Origin: Ancylobacter moscoviensis
Lineage (GTDB): Bacteria > Pseudomonadota > Alphaproteobacteria > Rhizobiales > Xanthobacteraceae
NCBI RefSeq assembly: GCF_007559435.1
Contig: NZ_VMBP01000001.1
Span: 401,406 to 465,405, forward strand
Reading direction: 5' to 3'
DNA length: 64,000 nt
A program made the position numbers and the translations under genes. The notes under the pieces are model-generated. The model was not told the origin of the DNA, did no database searches, and was given only the letters and a program-made list of their open reading frames with translations. This document shows positions 37,509-47,798 of this stretch, piece after piece (within the stretch, counting starts at the first letter, position 1; every line of letters begins with the position of its first letter).

Positions 37509-37546
37509 AGACCCCGATCTCCCGCGATTTCCGGGGAATCGGGACG

Positions 37547-37561
37547 TGGCACGCGACTTGC
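37547..37561 (+). promoter_or_regulatory. Sigma-54 promoter of flavin reductase gene
   Basis: TGGCACG-CGAC-TTGC, a perfect -24/-12 core. The predicted start near 37573 is 49 nt before the ATG at 37622. Confidence 0.85.
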
Positions 37562-37621
37562 GCTCCTGTCCCCGCGGTCCCGGCCGGGAATGGCCGGAGG
37601 AGCCGCGAAGTGGAGTTCGCC

Positions 37622-38128
37622 ATGATCGAGCCGTCTCATTTCAAGCAGGGCATGCGGCGCCTCGCCGCCGGGGTGTCCGTGATCACCACCATCGACGACG
37701 GGCAGCCGCACGGCTTCGTCGCCACCTCCGTCACATCGGTGGCCGCCGACCCGACGCCGACCCTGCTCGTCTGCGTCAACCGCAACGTTTCCTGCCACGA
37801 CGTGATCGACCGCTCGCGGTCGTTCTGCGTGAACCTTCTGGCCGAGCCGGAACTGGAGCTCGCCAAGGCGTTCAGCTCCGCCGAGCGCCGCCACGCGCGC
37901 TTCAGCACGCATGAATGGCGCCCGCTCTCCACTGGCGCGCCGGCGCTGGTCGGGGCGCTGGCCAGCTTCGACTGCGTGCTGACCGACAAGGTGAGCGTGC
38001 ACAGCCACAGCATCTTCCTCGGCACCGTGGTCGACATCGTGCTGCCGGAGACACCGCTGCATCCCCTGATCTATGCCGACGGCCAGTTCGACGCGCTGCG
38101 CTCGCGCTGCGCCGCGACGGCGCTGTAA
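37622..38128 (+). CDS. Flavin reductase family protein (partner reductase for LLM monooxygenases)
   Basis: A 168-residue HpaC/RutF-type protein. FKQGMRRLAAGVSVITTIDD, GFVATSVTSVAADPTPTLLVCVN and SFCVNLLA cover the FMN-binding split barrel. It reduces FMN or FAD with NAD(P)H and releases it to a monooxygenase. The ATG at 37622 has GGAG 7 nt upstream. The sigma-54 promoter makes it the best partner in this window for the two LLM enzymes, although it lies 10-20 kb from them. Confidence 0.88.
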   Translation: MIEPSHFKQGMRRLAAGVSVITTIDDGQPHGFVATSVTSVAADPTPTLLVCVNRNVSCHDVIDRSRSFCVNLLAEPELELAKAFSSAERRHARFSTHEWRPLSTGAPALVGALASFDCVLTDKVSVHSHSIFLGTVVDIVLPETPLHPLIYADGQFDALRSRCAATAL

Positions 38129-38145
38129 GGACGGCCGCGTCGGGA

Positions 38146-39045
38146 TCAGACGCGGCTCCGCGCCGTGTCGCGGGCGACCTTTGCGAAATTCAGCGCCAGG
38201 GGCGGCGGCCGGTTGCGCCGGTACACCACCGCCAGCCCGATGCGCGGCGTCGGGGCGCGGATCGAGCGGAAGGCGACGCCGTGCACGTTCAGGCCGCCCA
38301 TCGATTCCGGCACCAGCGAGATTCCCAGCTCGGCCGAGACCAGCGACAGGATCGAGGCGATCTGCGGCGCCGGCTGGCCGAGCCTCGGCTCGAAGCCGGC
38401 CGCCCGGCAGGCGGCAAGCGCGGCGTCGTGGAGGCTGGTGCCGACCGAGCGCGGCGTCAGGATCAGCGCGTCGTCCCTCAACGTCGCGAGATCGAGGGCG
38501 CCCTTCCCGCGCGCCGCCGGGTGGGCGGCGGGCAGCGCCACCACCAGCGGCTCCTCGGCGAGGCTCTCCTCCCGCACGCCCTCGGGATCGGAGGCGGCCG
38601 GCCGCAGGATCGCCACATCGAGCCGTCCCTCGACCAGATTGTCGAGCAGGGTGAGCGAGCTCGCCTCTTCCACCCGCAGCTCGACGTCGGGATAGGTGCG
38701 CCCGAAGGAGCGGATCGCCGCCGGCACGATGGGGTTGAGCGCCGCCGTGCCGGTGAGCCCGATGCTGAGCTGACCGATCTCGCCGCGCGCGGCGCGCCGG
38801 GCCGCCCGCACGGCGGCCGCGACCTGCCCCGGCAGCGGCGCGACCCCATCGAGGAAGGCCTGTCCCGCCTCCGTCAGCTCCGCGCCATGGGCCACGCGAT
38901 GGAACAGCAGCGTGCCGATCTCCGCTTCCAGATCCTTGATCTGCGAGCTGAGCGGCGGCTGGCCGATGCCGAGGCGCGCGGCGGCGCGGGTGAAGTTCCG
39001 TTCCTCGGCGACGGCGAGGAAGTAGCGGATGTGCCGAAGCTCCAT
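38146..39045 (-). CDS. LysR family regulator, YnfL-like
   Basis: A 299-residue LysR protein. MELRHIRYFLAVAEERNFTR and the QPPLSSQIKDLE recognition helix place it in the BenM/CatM-like group, and it resembles E. coli YnfL. The start was set at MELRHIRYF (39045); an ATG three codons upstream is also possible. It is divergent from a YnfM-like MFS gene, the same order as in E. coli, and probably regulates it. Confidence 0.88.
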   Translation of the reverse strand: MELRHIRYFLAVAEERNFTRAAARLGIGQPPLSSQIKDLEAEIGTLLFHRVAHGAELTEAGQAFLDGVAPLPGQVAAAVRAARRAARGEIGQLSIGLTGTAALNPIVPAAIRSFGRTYPDVELRVEEASSLTLLDNLVEGRLDVAILRPAASDPEGVREESLAEEPLVVALPAAHPAARGKGALDLATLRDDALILTPRSVGTSLHDAALAACRAAGFEPRLGQPAPQIASILSLVSAELGISLVPESMGGLNVHGVAFRSIRAPTPRIGLAVVYRRNRPPPLALNFAKVARDTARSRV

Positions 39046-39137
39046 CCCATACATATGACAGATGATGAACGCCATTTCCATATATTGGACGGATGGTCAC
39101 GCCGGGATTATCTCCCGGTGCGAAAAGGTCCCCCACC

Positions 39138-40487
39138 ATGCCTCCCCACGCCGCCGTCGCCTCCTCTCCCTTGCTCGACCATACCGCTGGTGGTGCTGCC
39201 GACGACGCCTCCACGCCCGCCCCGGCGCATGAGGCTGCCCGCGGACCCGTCTGGATCGCGCGGGGCACACCCGAATACCGGAGGGTCGGCTTCGCGCTGT
39301 TCCTCGTCGGCTTCGCCAGCTTCTCGCTGCTCTATTGCGTGCAGCCGCTGCTGCCGGCCTTTTCCCGCAGCTTCGCCATCAGCCCGGCGCAGAGTTCGCT
39401 CGCCCTGTCGCTGACGACCGGCCTGCTGGCGATCTCCATCGTTCTCGCCGGTGCCTTCTCGCAGGCACTCGGCCGCCGCGAGTTGATGTTCGGTTCCATG
39501 CTGCTGGCGGGCGTGCTCAGCCTTGCCGCGGCCCTCGCGCCGAGCTGGCACGGTCTGCTCGTCGCCCGGGCGCTGGAAGGCTTCGTGCTCGGCGGCGTGC
39601 CGGCGGTCGCCATGGCCTATCTGGCCGAAGAGATCGAGCCGCGCCATCTCGGCCGGTCGATGGGGCTCTATGTCGCCGGCACCGCCTTCGGCGCGATGAT
39701 GGGGCGCGTCGGGATGGGGCTGATCACAGAGTTCACCACCTGGCGCATGGCGCTCGGCGCGATGAGCGTGCTGTGCATCGTCTCCGCCATCGGCTTCCGG
39801 CTGCTGCTGCCGCGCTCGCGCAACTTTACCCCCGAGCGCGGGCTCAATCCGCGCTTCCATGTCGAGGCGTGGGCGCAACACCTGCGCAACCGGGGTCTGC
39901 TGCGGCTCTACGCCGTCGGCTTCGCGCTGACCAGCGTGTTCGTCACGCTGTTCAACTACGCCACCTTCCGCCTGTCGGGGGCGCCCTACGGCCTGAGCCA
40001 GACCGGGGTGAGCCTGATCTTCCTCGCCTTCAGCTTCGGCATCGTCGCCTCCTCGGTTGCCGGCGGACTGGCGGACCGTTTCGGTCGCCGGCCGCTGCTG
40101 ATGGCGGGCTTCCTCACCATGCTCGCGGGCGTGGCGCTGACCCTGCTCGCCCCGCTGCCGGCCATCGCCGCCGGCATCGCGCTGGTAACGACCGGCTTCT
40201 TCATCGGCCATTCGGTGGCGAGCAGCTCGGTCGGCCCGCTCGCCGGTGTGTCGAAGGGGCACGCCGCGTCGCTCTACCTGCTCTTCTACTACATGGGCTC
40301 GAGCCTCATCGGCTCGGCCGGCGGCTGGTTCTGGGAGCATGGCGGCTGGCCCTCGGTCGCCGCGCTGACCGGGGCAATGGCGCTGGCTGGTCTCATGCTC
40401 TCCATCGGCATCGAGAGCCGGGCCCGGCCGCGCGCCGGGCGCGCCGCCGAACCTTCCGACGACGTGGAGCCCCTCAGCGCCGCTTGA
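39138..40487 (+). CDS. MFS transporter, YnfM-like
   Basis: A 449-residue twelve-helix transporter. It matches E. coli YnfM in several stretches, including [26 protein letters not shown] and [11 protein letters not shown] polar N-terminal region of about 45 residues precedes the first helix. The upstream ATG at 39093 would extend this tail. YnfM-type proteins are drug or sugar efflux systems; the substrate here is unknown. The 3' end overlaps the convergent tex gene by 14 nt. Confidence 0.88.
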   Translation: MPPHAAVASSPLLDHTAGGAADDASTPAPAHEAARGPVWIARGTPEYRRVGFALFLVGFASFSLLYCVQPLLPAFSRSFAISPAQSSLALSLTTGLLAISIVLAGAFSQALGRRELMFGSMLLAGVLSLAAALAPSWHGLLVARALEGFVLGGVPAVAMAYLAEEIEPRHLGRSMGLYVAGTAFGAMMGRVGMGLITEFTTWRMALGAMSVLCIVSAIGFRLLLPRSRNFTPERGLNPRFHVEAWAQHLRNRGLLRLYAVGFALTSVFVTLFNYATFRLSGAPYGLSQTGVSLIFLAFSFGIVASSVAGGLADRFGRRPLLMAGFLTMLAGVALTLLAPLPAIAAGIALVTTGFFIGHSVASSSVGPLAGVSKGHAASLYLLFYYMGSSLIGSAGGWFWEHGGWPSVAALTGAMALAGLMLSIGIESRARPRAGRAAEPSDDVEPLSAA

Positions 40488-42801
40488 GCGCGTCCATCAG
40501 CGCCGCGCCGAGCGCGCCCTGCGGTTCGCGCGACGCCGGCTTCACCGGGGCACCGCGGCCCGACGTCTTGTCGCGGGCGTCCGGCCCGCGCCCGGGTTCT
40601 CTGGTCTTCGGCCCGCCGGCCCCGGCCTCGCGGCGCATGGAGAGCGCGATGCGCTTGCGCTTGAGGTCGACCTCGACCACCCGCACCTTCACCACGTCGC
40701 CGACCTTCACCACCTCATGTGCGTCCTTCACGAAGCGGTCGGCGAGCTGGGAGACGTGCACCAGCCCGTCCTGATGCACGCCGATATCCACGAAGGCGCC
40801 GAAGGCCGCGACGTTCGTCACCGTGCCTTCGAGCTCCATGCCGGGCTTGAGGTCCTTCATGTCGTCGATGCCGTCCGCGAAGGTCGCGGTCCTGAAGGCC
40901 GGGCGCGGGTCGCGGCCCGGCTTGTCCAGCTCGGCGATGATGTCGCGCACCGTTGGCAGACCAAAGCGCTCGTCGACGAAGGCGCGGGGATCGACCGCCG
41001 CGAGCGCCGAGCTGTCGCCCATCAGCGCGCGCAGATCGCGCCCGCAGGCTTTGACGATCTTGCGCGCCACGCCATAGGCCTCCGGGTGCACCGCCGAGGC
41101 ATCGAGCGGCTCGGCGCCGTCGCGGATGCGCAGGAAGCCGGCGCATTGCTCAAAGGTGCGCGGGCCGAGACGTGAGACGTCCAGCAACTGCCTGCGGCTG
41201 GCGAAGGGGCCGTTGGCGTCGCGATGGGCGACGATGGCTTCCGCGAGCGAGGTGCCGAGACCCGACACCCGCGCCAGCAGCGAGGCGGAAGCGGTGTTGA
41301 GGTCGACGCCGACCGCGTTCACCGCGTCCTCCACCACCGCGTCCAGCGCGCGGGCGAGATGGTATTGGTCGACATCGTGCTGATATTGCCCGACGCCGAT
41401 GGATTTCGGCTCGATCTTCACCAGCTCCGCCAGCGGGTCCTGCAGGCGCCGGGCGATGGAGACGGCGCCGCGCAGCGACACGTCGAGCTGGGGGAACTCC
41501 GCCGCCGCCTGCTCCGAGGCCGAATAGACCGAGGCGCCCGCCTCCGAGACCACCACCTTGATCGGCTTGGGCGGCGGCAGGTCGCCCAGCATCTCCGCGA
41601 CCAGCTTCTCGGTCTCGCGGCTGCCGGTGCCGTTGCCGATGGCGACCAGCTCGACACCGTGCTGGCGGATGAGACGCGCCAGCTCGGCCTGCGTGCCGCG
41701 CACGTCGTTCTTCGGCGGGAAGGGGTAGACCGTCGACGTCGCCACCAGCTTGCCGGTCCCGTCCACCACCGCCACCTTCACGCCGGTGCGGATGCCGGGG
41801 TCGAGCCCCATGGTGGCCCGCGTGCCCGCCGGGGCGGCCAGCAGCAGGTCCTTGAGGTTGCGGGCGAAGACGTTGATCGCCTCGGTCTCCGCCTTCATCC
41901 TGAGCTCGGTCATCAGGTCGAGCGCGAGGTGGAGCGAGAGCTTCACCCGCCAGGTCCAGCCGGCCACCTCCATCAGCCAGGCGTCGCCCGGCAGCTTCTC
42001 GCCGATGGCGTAGGCCTCGGCGATCATCCGCACGACGGGCTTGATCGGGCGCGGGTCGTCCGCATCGGCCTCGATGTCGAGGGTCAGCACGTCCTCGTTG
42101 CGCCCGCGTAGCATGGCCAGGGCGCGGTGGCTCGGCACGCCGGACCAGCGCTCCACATGGTCGAAATAGTCGGAGAACTTGGCTCCCGCCTCCTCCTTGC
42201 CCTCCACCACGCGGGCGCGCAGGAAAGCGTTCCGCTGGAGGTAGGCGCGCAGCTGGCCGATCAGCTCGGCGTTCTGGGCGAACTGCTCGGAGAGGATGTC
42301 GCGCGCACCTTCCAATGCGGCCTTGGTGTCCGGCACCTCATCGGTGAGATAGGCCTTCGCCAATTCCACCGGCACGAGCGAACGGTCGGCGAGGATCGCC
42401 TCGGCCAGCGGCCCGAGGCCGCGCTCGCGGGCGATCTCCGCCCGGTTCCGCCGCTTCGGCTTGAAGGGCAGGTAGATGTCCTCCAGCTCCGCCTTGGTCG
42501 CGGCGGCCGCGATGGCGGCCTCCAGTTCCGGGGTGAGCTTGTCCTGCTGGCGGATCGCCTCGTGGATCGCCGCCCGCCGCGCCTCCAGCTCGCGCAGATA
42601 GATCAGCCGCTCGCCGAGCTGGCGTAACTGCGTGTCGTCGAGACCGCCCGTGACCTCCTTGCGGTAGCGCGCGATGAAGGGAACGGTCGCGCCCTCGTCG
42701 AGCAGCGCGATGGCGGCTTCCGCCTGCTGCGGACGGGCGCCGATCTCGGTCGCGATCTGCCGGGCGATGGCGGCGGTGGTGGAGGCGTTGGCGGCTGTCA
42801 T
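40474..42801 (-). CDS. tex: Tex, S1-domain RNA-binding transcription accessory protein
   Basis: A 775-residue protein with full Tex architecture. The N-terminal Tex domain ([20 protein letters not shown]) is followed by a YqgF/RNase H-like domain ([16 protein letters not shown]), helix-hairpin-helix repeats ([10 protein letters not shown]) and a C-terminal S1 domain ([33 protein letters not shown]). It ends in a basic, disordered tail of about 50 residues. Tex binds RNA and acts with RNA polymerase. The ATG at 42801 was chosen; a GTG at 42810 is in frame. This is an ordinary housekeeping gene. Confidence 0.96.
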   Translation of the reverse strand: MTAANASTTAAIARQIATEIGARPQQAEAAIALLDEGATVPFIARYRKEVTGGLDDTQLRQLGERLIYLRELEARRAAIHEAIRQQDKLTPELEAAIAAAATKAELEDIYLPFKPKRRNRAEIARERGLGPLAEAILADRSLVPVELAKAYLTDEVPDTKAALEGARDILSEQFAQNAELIGQLRAYLQRNAFLRARVVEGKEEAGAKFSDYFDHVERWSGVPSHRALAMLRGRNEDVLTLDIEADADDPRPIKPVVRMIAEAYAIGEKLPGDAWLMEVAGWTWRVKLSLHLALDLMTELRMKAETEAINVFARNLKDLLLAAPAGTRATMGLDPGIRTGVKVAVVDGTGKLVATSTVYPFPPKNDVRGTQAELARLIRQHGVELVAIGNGTGSRETEKLVAEMLGDLPPPKPIKVVVSEAGASVYSASEQAAAEFPQLDVSLRGAVSIARRLQDPLAELVKIEPKSIGVGQYQHDVDQYHLARALDAVVEDAVNAVGVDLNTASASLLARVSGLGTSLAEAIVAHRDANGPFASRRQLLDVSRLGPRTFEQCAGFLRIRDGAEPLDASAVHPEAYGVARKIVKACGRDLRALMGDSSALAAVDPRAFVDERFGLPTVRDIIAELDKPGRDPRPAFRTATFADGIDDMKDLKPGMELEGTVTNVAAFGAFVDIGVHQDGLVHVSQLADRFVKDAHEVVKVGDVVKVRVVEVDLKRKRIALSMRREAGAGGPKTREPGRGPDARDKTSGRGAPVKPASREPQGALGAALMDALKRR

Positions 42802-42853
42802 GCGGAACACGGAATCGCTTCAGGGAGGCTCGACCATATTCCGCCCGGCGCCG

Positions 42854-44446
42854 TCAGCCTAGCGGCGCGCCCTGCTCGCCTTCCGAACCCCCGGCGAAGT
42901 GGATGCCGATCGTGCCGCGGTCGACCTCGGCGATCGGCGCCTTGTAGGCGATCTGGCCGTGCGAGATCACCGCGACGGTGTCGGAGAGGTCCAGCACCTC
43001 GTCGAGATCCTCGGAAATGAGCAGCACCGCCGCCCCGGCATTGCGCGCGGCGACGATGCGGGCGCGGATTTCCGCCGCCGAGGCGAAGTCCAACCCGAAG
43101 CAGGGATTGGCGACGATCAGCACCGCGATAGGCTCGGCGGAGAGCTCGCGCGCCAGCACCGCCCGCTGCACGTTACCACCCGACAGCGCGCCGATCGGCG
43201 TATCGGGCGAGGGGCTGGCGACGCGGAAGCGGGTCATCAGCTCGCGCCCCGCGGCGCGGATGGCGCGCCGGTCGAGCCACCAGCCCCGCCGGCTCAGCGG
43301 CGGCTTCTCGAAACGGCGGAACACGATGTTGTCGGCCACCGACATGCCGGCCACGGCGGCATTCTTCAGCGGTTCCTCCGGCACGACGAACAGGCCCGCC
43401 GCGTCGAAGGCGCGGCGCGTCGGCAGGAAGTCCCGCCCGTTCACGAACATCTGCCCGGAGGAGAGCGGGCGCTGCCCGCAGCACGTCTCCACCAGCGCGC
43501 CCTGTCCGTTGCCGGAGACGCCGGCGATGCCGACGATCTCGCCCGCCGCCACCTTGAGGCTCACGCCGCGCAGCGCCGGCCGGCCGTCATCGTCCTCGGC
43601 GAACAGCCCCGCCAGCTCCAGCGCCGGCTCGCCGACAGAGGCGGGCATGGCGCGACGCTCCGGCAGCGCAGCCTTTCCCGAGGCCCCGGCGGTCGCGGCG
43701 GCCTCGCCGACCATCATCGTCGCCATCTCGCGCGTCGAGAGGCCGCGCCCTCCGCCGACGACGCGCCCGCGCCGCAGCACCGTCACCGCGTCGGCGAAGG
43801 CCTGCACCTCGCGAAACTTGTGGGTGATCATCAGCACGGTGATCTCCCCGCGCTCCGTCATCGCCTTGAGATGCCCGAGGATCTCGTCCGCCTCGGCCGG
43901 CGTGAGCACGGAGGTCGGTTCGTCGAGGATCATGAAGCGCTGGTCGAGATAGAGCAGCTTGAGGATCTCGAGCTTCTGCCGCTCCCCCGCCGAGAGCGCG
44001 CCGACGCGCCGGTCGAGCGGCACGCGGAAAGGCGTGCGGTCGAGGAAGGCCTCGATCCGGCGCCGCTCGGCCGCCCAGTCGATGACGGCGGGCGCGTCGC
44101 GCCGCGCGATGACGAGGTTCTCCGCCGCGGTGAGCGAAGGCACCAGCGTGAAGTGCTGGTAGACCATGCCGAGCCCCAGCCCCTGCGCCTCGCGCGGGTT
44201 GCGCACCGACACTTCGCGGCCGTCGAGCAGCACGGCTCCCTCGTCCGCCCGGTGAAAGCCCATGAGGCACTTCACCAGCGTCGACTTGCCCGCCCCGTTC
44301 TCGCCGAGCAGTGCGTGGAACTCACCGGCGGGCACCTTCAGCGACACGTCGTCGAGCGCCTTGAAGCTGCCGAAGCGCTTTGACAGCCCGATGGCCTCCA
44401 GCGCAATCGCGCCGGGGGAGGTGAAGGAGAGGGCCTCGTTGCTCAT
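42854..44446 (-). CDS. ABC transporter ATP-binding protein of BMP/nucleoside importer type (two ATPase domains)
   Basis: A 530-residue protein with two ABC domains in tandem. The first has Walker A GENGAGKST, signature LSAGERQ and FMILDEPTS; the second has the altered Walker A GVSGNGQGA and signature LSGGNVQRA, as is usual in YufO/RbsA-like importers where the second site is degenerate. It energises the two permeases encoded just upstream. Start ATG 44446, 9 nt after the permease stop. Confidence 0.92.
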   Translation of the reverse strand: MSNEALSFTSPGAIALEAIGLSKRFGSFKALDDVSLKVPAGEFHALLGENGAGKSTLVKCLMGFHRADEGAVLLDGREVSVRNPREAQGLGLGMVYQHFTLVPSLTAAENLVIARRDAPAVIDWAAERRRIEAFLDRTPFRVPLDRRVGALSAGERQKLEILKLLYLDQRFMILDEPTSVLTPAEADEILGHLKAMTERGEITVLMITHKFREVQAFADAVTVLRRGRVVGGGRGLSTREMATMMVGEAAATAGASGKAALPERRAMPASVGEPALELAGLFAEDDDGRPALRGVSLKVAAGEIVGIAGVSGNGQGALVETCCGQRPLSSGQMFVNGRDFLPTRRAFDAAGLFVVPEEPLKNAAVAGMSVADNIVFRRFEKPPLSRRGWWLDRRAIRAAGRELMTRFRVASPSPDTPIGALSGGNVQRAVLARELSAEPIAVLIVANPCFGLDFASAAEIRARIVAARNAGAAVLLISEDLDEVLDLSDTVAVISHGQIAYKAPIAEVDRGTIGIHFAGGSEGEQGAPLG

Positions 44447-44455
44447 CCTTCCCCC

Positions 44456-45376
44456 TCAGCGATTGATCGAAAGTTCGCCCGGCGCATATTGCGCGGCGCG
44501 GCGGGCGCTTCCCGAACCCGCCATGATGAGCAGCGTCAGTACATAAGGCGCGGCGTTCAAGAAGTAGTAGCCGGCGGTGATTCCGACCGACTGCAGCGCT
44601 GGCCCCAGTGCGCTCGCCGCGCCGAAGAACAGCGAGGCGAGGAGGCAGCGCCGGGGTTGCCAGCGGGCGAAGATGACGAGGGCCACCGCCATCAGGCCCT
44701 GGCCGGAGGACAGGCCCTCATTCCAGCTGCCGGGGTAATAGAGCGAGAGGAACGCCCCGCCCACGCCGGCGCTCGCCCCGCCCAGCGCGGTGGCGAACAG
44801 GCGCACCCGGTCCACGCCGATGCCGAGCGCCCGGGCAGCGGCGGCGTCATCGCCCGTCACCCGCACGATGAGGCCCGCCCGCGTATTGCGGAACACCCAG
44901 TCGAGGAGAAAGGCGAGGGCGAGGCCGACGAGGAAGAGCGGGCTCACATCCAGCATCTGCGCCAGCGCCGGCATGTCCAGCCAGTCGCCGAGCGGCAGCG
45001 AGGGCAGGCGCGGTGCGCTCGGCTGGATGTAGGGCTTGCCGAGGAACAAAGCGAGGCCGGTGCCGAACGACATCATGGCGATGCCGATGGCGATGTCGTT
45101 GACGCGCGGCAACCGGCAGATCGCCCCGTGCAGCGCGCCCATCAGGAACCCCGCTCCCGCCGCCGCGGCCACGCCCAGCCATGGGCTGCCGCTGTGGTAA
45201 GAGATCGCGAAGGCGACCATCGCGCCGAGCACCAGCGTGCCTTCCAGCCCGAGATTCACCCGCCCCGACTTTTCCGTCAGGCATTCCCCGAGCGAGACGA
45301 AGAGGAAGGGCGTCGACACCCGGATGGCGCCGGCCAGCAGGGCGATGAGTACGGTGATGACGCCGGTATCCGTCAT
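44456..45376 (-). CDS. ABC transporter permease of BMP/nucleoside importer, YufQ-like
   Basis: A 306-residue membrane protein with about eight to ten helices. SLGECLTEKSGRVNLGLEGTLVLGA is the family signature shared with branched-chain amino-acid-type permeases. The true start is ATG 45376, overlapping the first permease stop by 4 nt; the open frame upstream of it has no family similarity. It pairs with the permease at 45373. Confidence 0.9.
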   Translation of the reverse strand: MTDTGVITVLIALLAGAIRVSTPFLFVSLGECLTEKSGRVNLGLEGTLVLGAMVAFAISYHSGSPWLGVAAAAGAGFLMGALHGAICRLPRVNDIAIGIAMMSFGTGLALFLGKPYIQPSAPRLPSLPLGDWLDMPALAQMLDVSPLFLVGLALAFLLDWVFRNTRAGLIVRVTGDDAAAARALGIGVDRVRLFATALGGASAGVGGAFLSLYYPGSWNEGLSSGQGLMAVALVIFARWQPRRCLLASLFFGAASALGPALQSVGITAGYYFLNAAPYVLTLLIMAGSGSARRAAQYAPGELSINR

Positions 45377-46500
45377 GGGCGCGGCCTCGCAGCGCGCGGC
45401 TGGAACAGGGCGAAGCGCCCGTAGAGCGTCTCGCTGGTCAGCAGCGTCACGAAGATCACGCCTTCCAGCAGCGCCACCGTGGCGTCCGGCAGGCCGAGCC
45501 GGCGCTGGATCAACCCGCCCGCCGCGCCGATACCGCCGAACAGGATGGCGACCGGAGGGATCGCCAGCGCGTTGTGGCGGGCGAGGAACGACACGAGGAT
45601 GCCGGTGAAGCCGTACCCCGCCACCAGCGACACGTTGGCGGCCCCGTGCACGGTCGCCACGTCGAAGAATCCGGCGAGCCCCGCCGCGCCGCCGGCCAGC
45701 AGGCAGCACAGCACGATCAGCTTGCCGACCGGCAGCCCCTGGCCCAGCGCGGTGCGCGGATTGCCGCCGGCGATGCGGATGGCGAAGCCCGTGCTGGTGC
45801 GGCTGATCAGCAGATGCGCCAGCACGCAGGCGACGATGCCGGCCACCAGCCCCCAATGCACCGAGGTTCCCGGTATCGGCGCGAGCATCACGTCGGCGCC
45901 GATGGGATGAGTGGAAGGCTTGTTGGGCGTGGCGGGATCGCGCAGCGGACCCTCGACGAGGAAGGAGAGCACGGCGACGGCGATATAGGTGAGCAGCAGG
46001 CTCGATATGGTCTCGTTGACCCCGCGCCGGTGACGCAGCACGCCCACCAGGCCGATCCACAGCGCCCCCGCCAGCATCCCGGCGGCCGCCATCAGCGCCA
46101 GAAGCACCGGCGCCGGCGCCAGTCCGAGAAACGGCAGCGGCGCGATCGCCGCGGCGAGCCCGCCGACGACGAAGGCGCCCTCGCCGCCGATCACCATCAG
46201 CCCGGCGCGGGCGGGAAGCGCCACGCAGAGCGCGGTGAGGATGAGCGGCGCGGCACGCTGGAGCGTGTTCTGCCAGGAAAAGGCGCTGCCGAAGGCGCCG
46301 CGCCACAGCAGCTCGAAGAAGGCGAGGGGAGACTGGCCCATTCCCAGCAGCACCGCCGAGAACAGCGCCGCCGCCACGAGGAGTGCGAAGGCCGGGACCG
46401 CGACGAATTCGGCGGCCCGCCGCAGGCGGTCTCCGCCCTGCGGCAGCAGCTCCGTCAGGCCGGTTCCCGGCTCAACTCCCGAAACGGCGCCTTTTTCCAT
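45373..46500 (-). CDS. ABC transporter permease of BMP/nucleoside importer, YufP-like
   Basis: A 375-residue membrane protein. About eight to ten helices include ALCVALPARAGLMVIGGEGAFVVGG, the YufP-type signature. The start is uncertain: ATG 46500 (MEKGAVSG) or ATG 46527. It lies between the binding-protein gene and the second permease gene and forms the channel with the latter. Confidence 0.9.
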   Translation of the reverse strand: MEKGAVSGVEPGTGLTELLPQGGDRLRRAAEFVAVPAFALLVAAALFSAVLLGMGQSPLAFFELLWRGAFGSAFSWQNTLQRAAPLILTALCVALPARAGLMVIGGEGAFVVGGLAAAIAPLPFLGLAPAPVLLALMAAAGMLAGALWIGLVGVLRHRRGVNETISSLLLTYIAVAVLSFLVEGPLRDPATPNKPSTHPIGADVMLAPIPGTSVHWGLVAGIVACVLAHLLISRTSTGFAIRIAGGNPRTALGQGLPVGKLIVLCCLLAGGAAGLAGFFDVATVHGAANVSLVAGYGFTGILVSFLARHNALAIPPVAILFGGIGAAGGLIQRRLGLPDATVALLEGVIFVTLLTSETLYGRFALFQPRAARPRP

Positions 46501-46578
46501 CCTGGCCTGCACTCCAGAGATTGCCATGCCGGGCGGCGATCCCGCACCGCCCACATTCCGCGCCGCGTCGTCGTGGCG

Positions 46579-47694
46579 TCAGGTCACCGAGCCCTCGACG
46601 CCCTCGACGAGGTAGTTGGTCGTCTCCAGCTCCGGCGCGTAATTGCCGAGCGAGCTGCCGGCCGCGACGATCACGTTGCCTTTGTTGTCGTTGATTGGAC
46701 CGACAAAGATCGGCTTGCCCGTCTTCAGCGCCGCAATGGCGGCGTCGGCGGCGCGGCGCGCCTCCTCGGTCGCCCCGGCGCCGTAGGCGGTGTTCGTCAC
46801 CATGTCCTTGTCGTAGCCACCGACCGCGACGTTCGGCAGCTTCTCGCCCTTCACCAGCGCCTCGGCGAAGCCCTTGTAGATGGTCTCGTACTTGTTCTCG
46901 GCGCCGGTGATGAACCCCTTGGGCGCGAGCGAAGCTTGCGAGGCGTTATGGCCGCAGCTCTTCACCCCGCGCCGCTCCAGCGTCTCGACGATCACCTTCG
47001 GGCTGTCGACATGACAAGCCACGACATCGCAGCCGGCGCCGGCCAGCGCGTTCGCCGCCTCCGCCTCGCGCACCGGCAGCGACCAGTCGCCGGTGAAGAT
47101 GAGCTTGACCGTCGCATTCGGATTGCCGAGCCGCGCGCCGAGCATGAAGCTGTTGATGTTGCGCAGCACGAGGCTGATCGGCTTGGCGGCGATGTAGCCG
47201 ATCTTGCCGGTCTTGGAGGAAAGCCCTGCGGCCACGCCGTCCACGTAATGGGCCTGGTCGAGATAGGCGAAATAGCCGCCGAGATTGGCCGGATGCTTGT
47301 CGGCCGACCAGAGCGTCGTCGGATGGCGGAACTGCACGTCCGGGTACTGCTTCGCCATGTCGATCATGAACGGATTGAAGTAGCCGAAGGAGGCGCCGAA
47401 GATCAGCTTCGCGCCGTCCAGCTCGATCATCGACCGCATGGTGTTCGACACGGCGAGCGTCTCGGGGACGTTTTCCTCCTCGACGACGGTGACGCCCGGC
47501 ACCTTCTTCAGTGCCTCGACCGCCGTCGCGTGCGACTGGCTCCAGCCGAAATCGCCGCGGGGGCCGACATAGACGACGCCGACGACGAGATTCTCCGCCG
47601 CGCGGGCACGGCCGGCCCATGAGGCCGAGGCGAGCGCCGCCGCACCGAAGGCGGTGCTCTTGAGCAGGCTGCGCCGATTGATCGCTGCTGTCAT
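46579..47694 (-). CDS. BMP family ABC transporter substrate-binding protein (Tat exported)
   Basis: A 371-residue periplasmic protein of the Med/BMP family (PF02608). NRRSLLKS (Arg7-Arg8) is a twin-arginine motif and cleavage is likely near ARAAE. LVVGVVYVGPRGDFGWSQSH begins the mature domain, and FGASFGYFNP contributes to the ligand site. Family members bind nucleosides or purines; some bind other nitrogen compounds. The DUF1989 and GntR genes nearby suggest uptake of a nitrogen source. Confidence 0.9.
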   Translation of the reverse strand: MTAAINRRSLLKSTAFGAAALASASWAGRARAAENLVVGVVYVGPRGDFGWSQSHATAVEALKKVPGVTVVEEENVPETLAVSNTMRSMIELDGAKLIFGASFGYFNPFMIDMAKQYPDVQFRHPTTLWSADKHPANLGGYFAYLDQAHYVDGVAAGLSSKTGKIGYIAAKPISLVLRNINSFMLGARLGNPNATVKLIFTGDWSLPVREAEAANALAGAGCDVVACHVDSPKVIVETLERRGVKSCGHNASQASLAPKGFITGAENKYETIYKGFAEALVKGEKLPNVAVGGYDKDMVTNTAYGAGATEEARRAADAAIAALKTGKPIFVGPINDNKGNVIVAAGSSLGNYAPELETTNYLVEGVEGSVT

Positions 47695-47798
47695 GGATGT
47701 CACTCCCCTCTGACCGGAAAAGCCTCCCGCCGCGCCTGTCGCCATGACGGGCCGCTCCGGCGGGCACCTGCGTACCGGGCGTCGCGCGCCTGGTATCG

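Larger units (their letters stand above)
37279..37621. other. Divergent sigma-54 control region, ALDH / flavin reductase
   Basis: A 343-nt region without a supported gene. It has good -24/-12 promoters pointing both ways (37318-37332 minus, 37547-37561 plus) and a composite repeat element at 37465-37508 that could serve both. The stretch 37335-37460 shows no clear signal. Confidence 0.6.
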
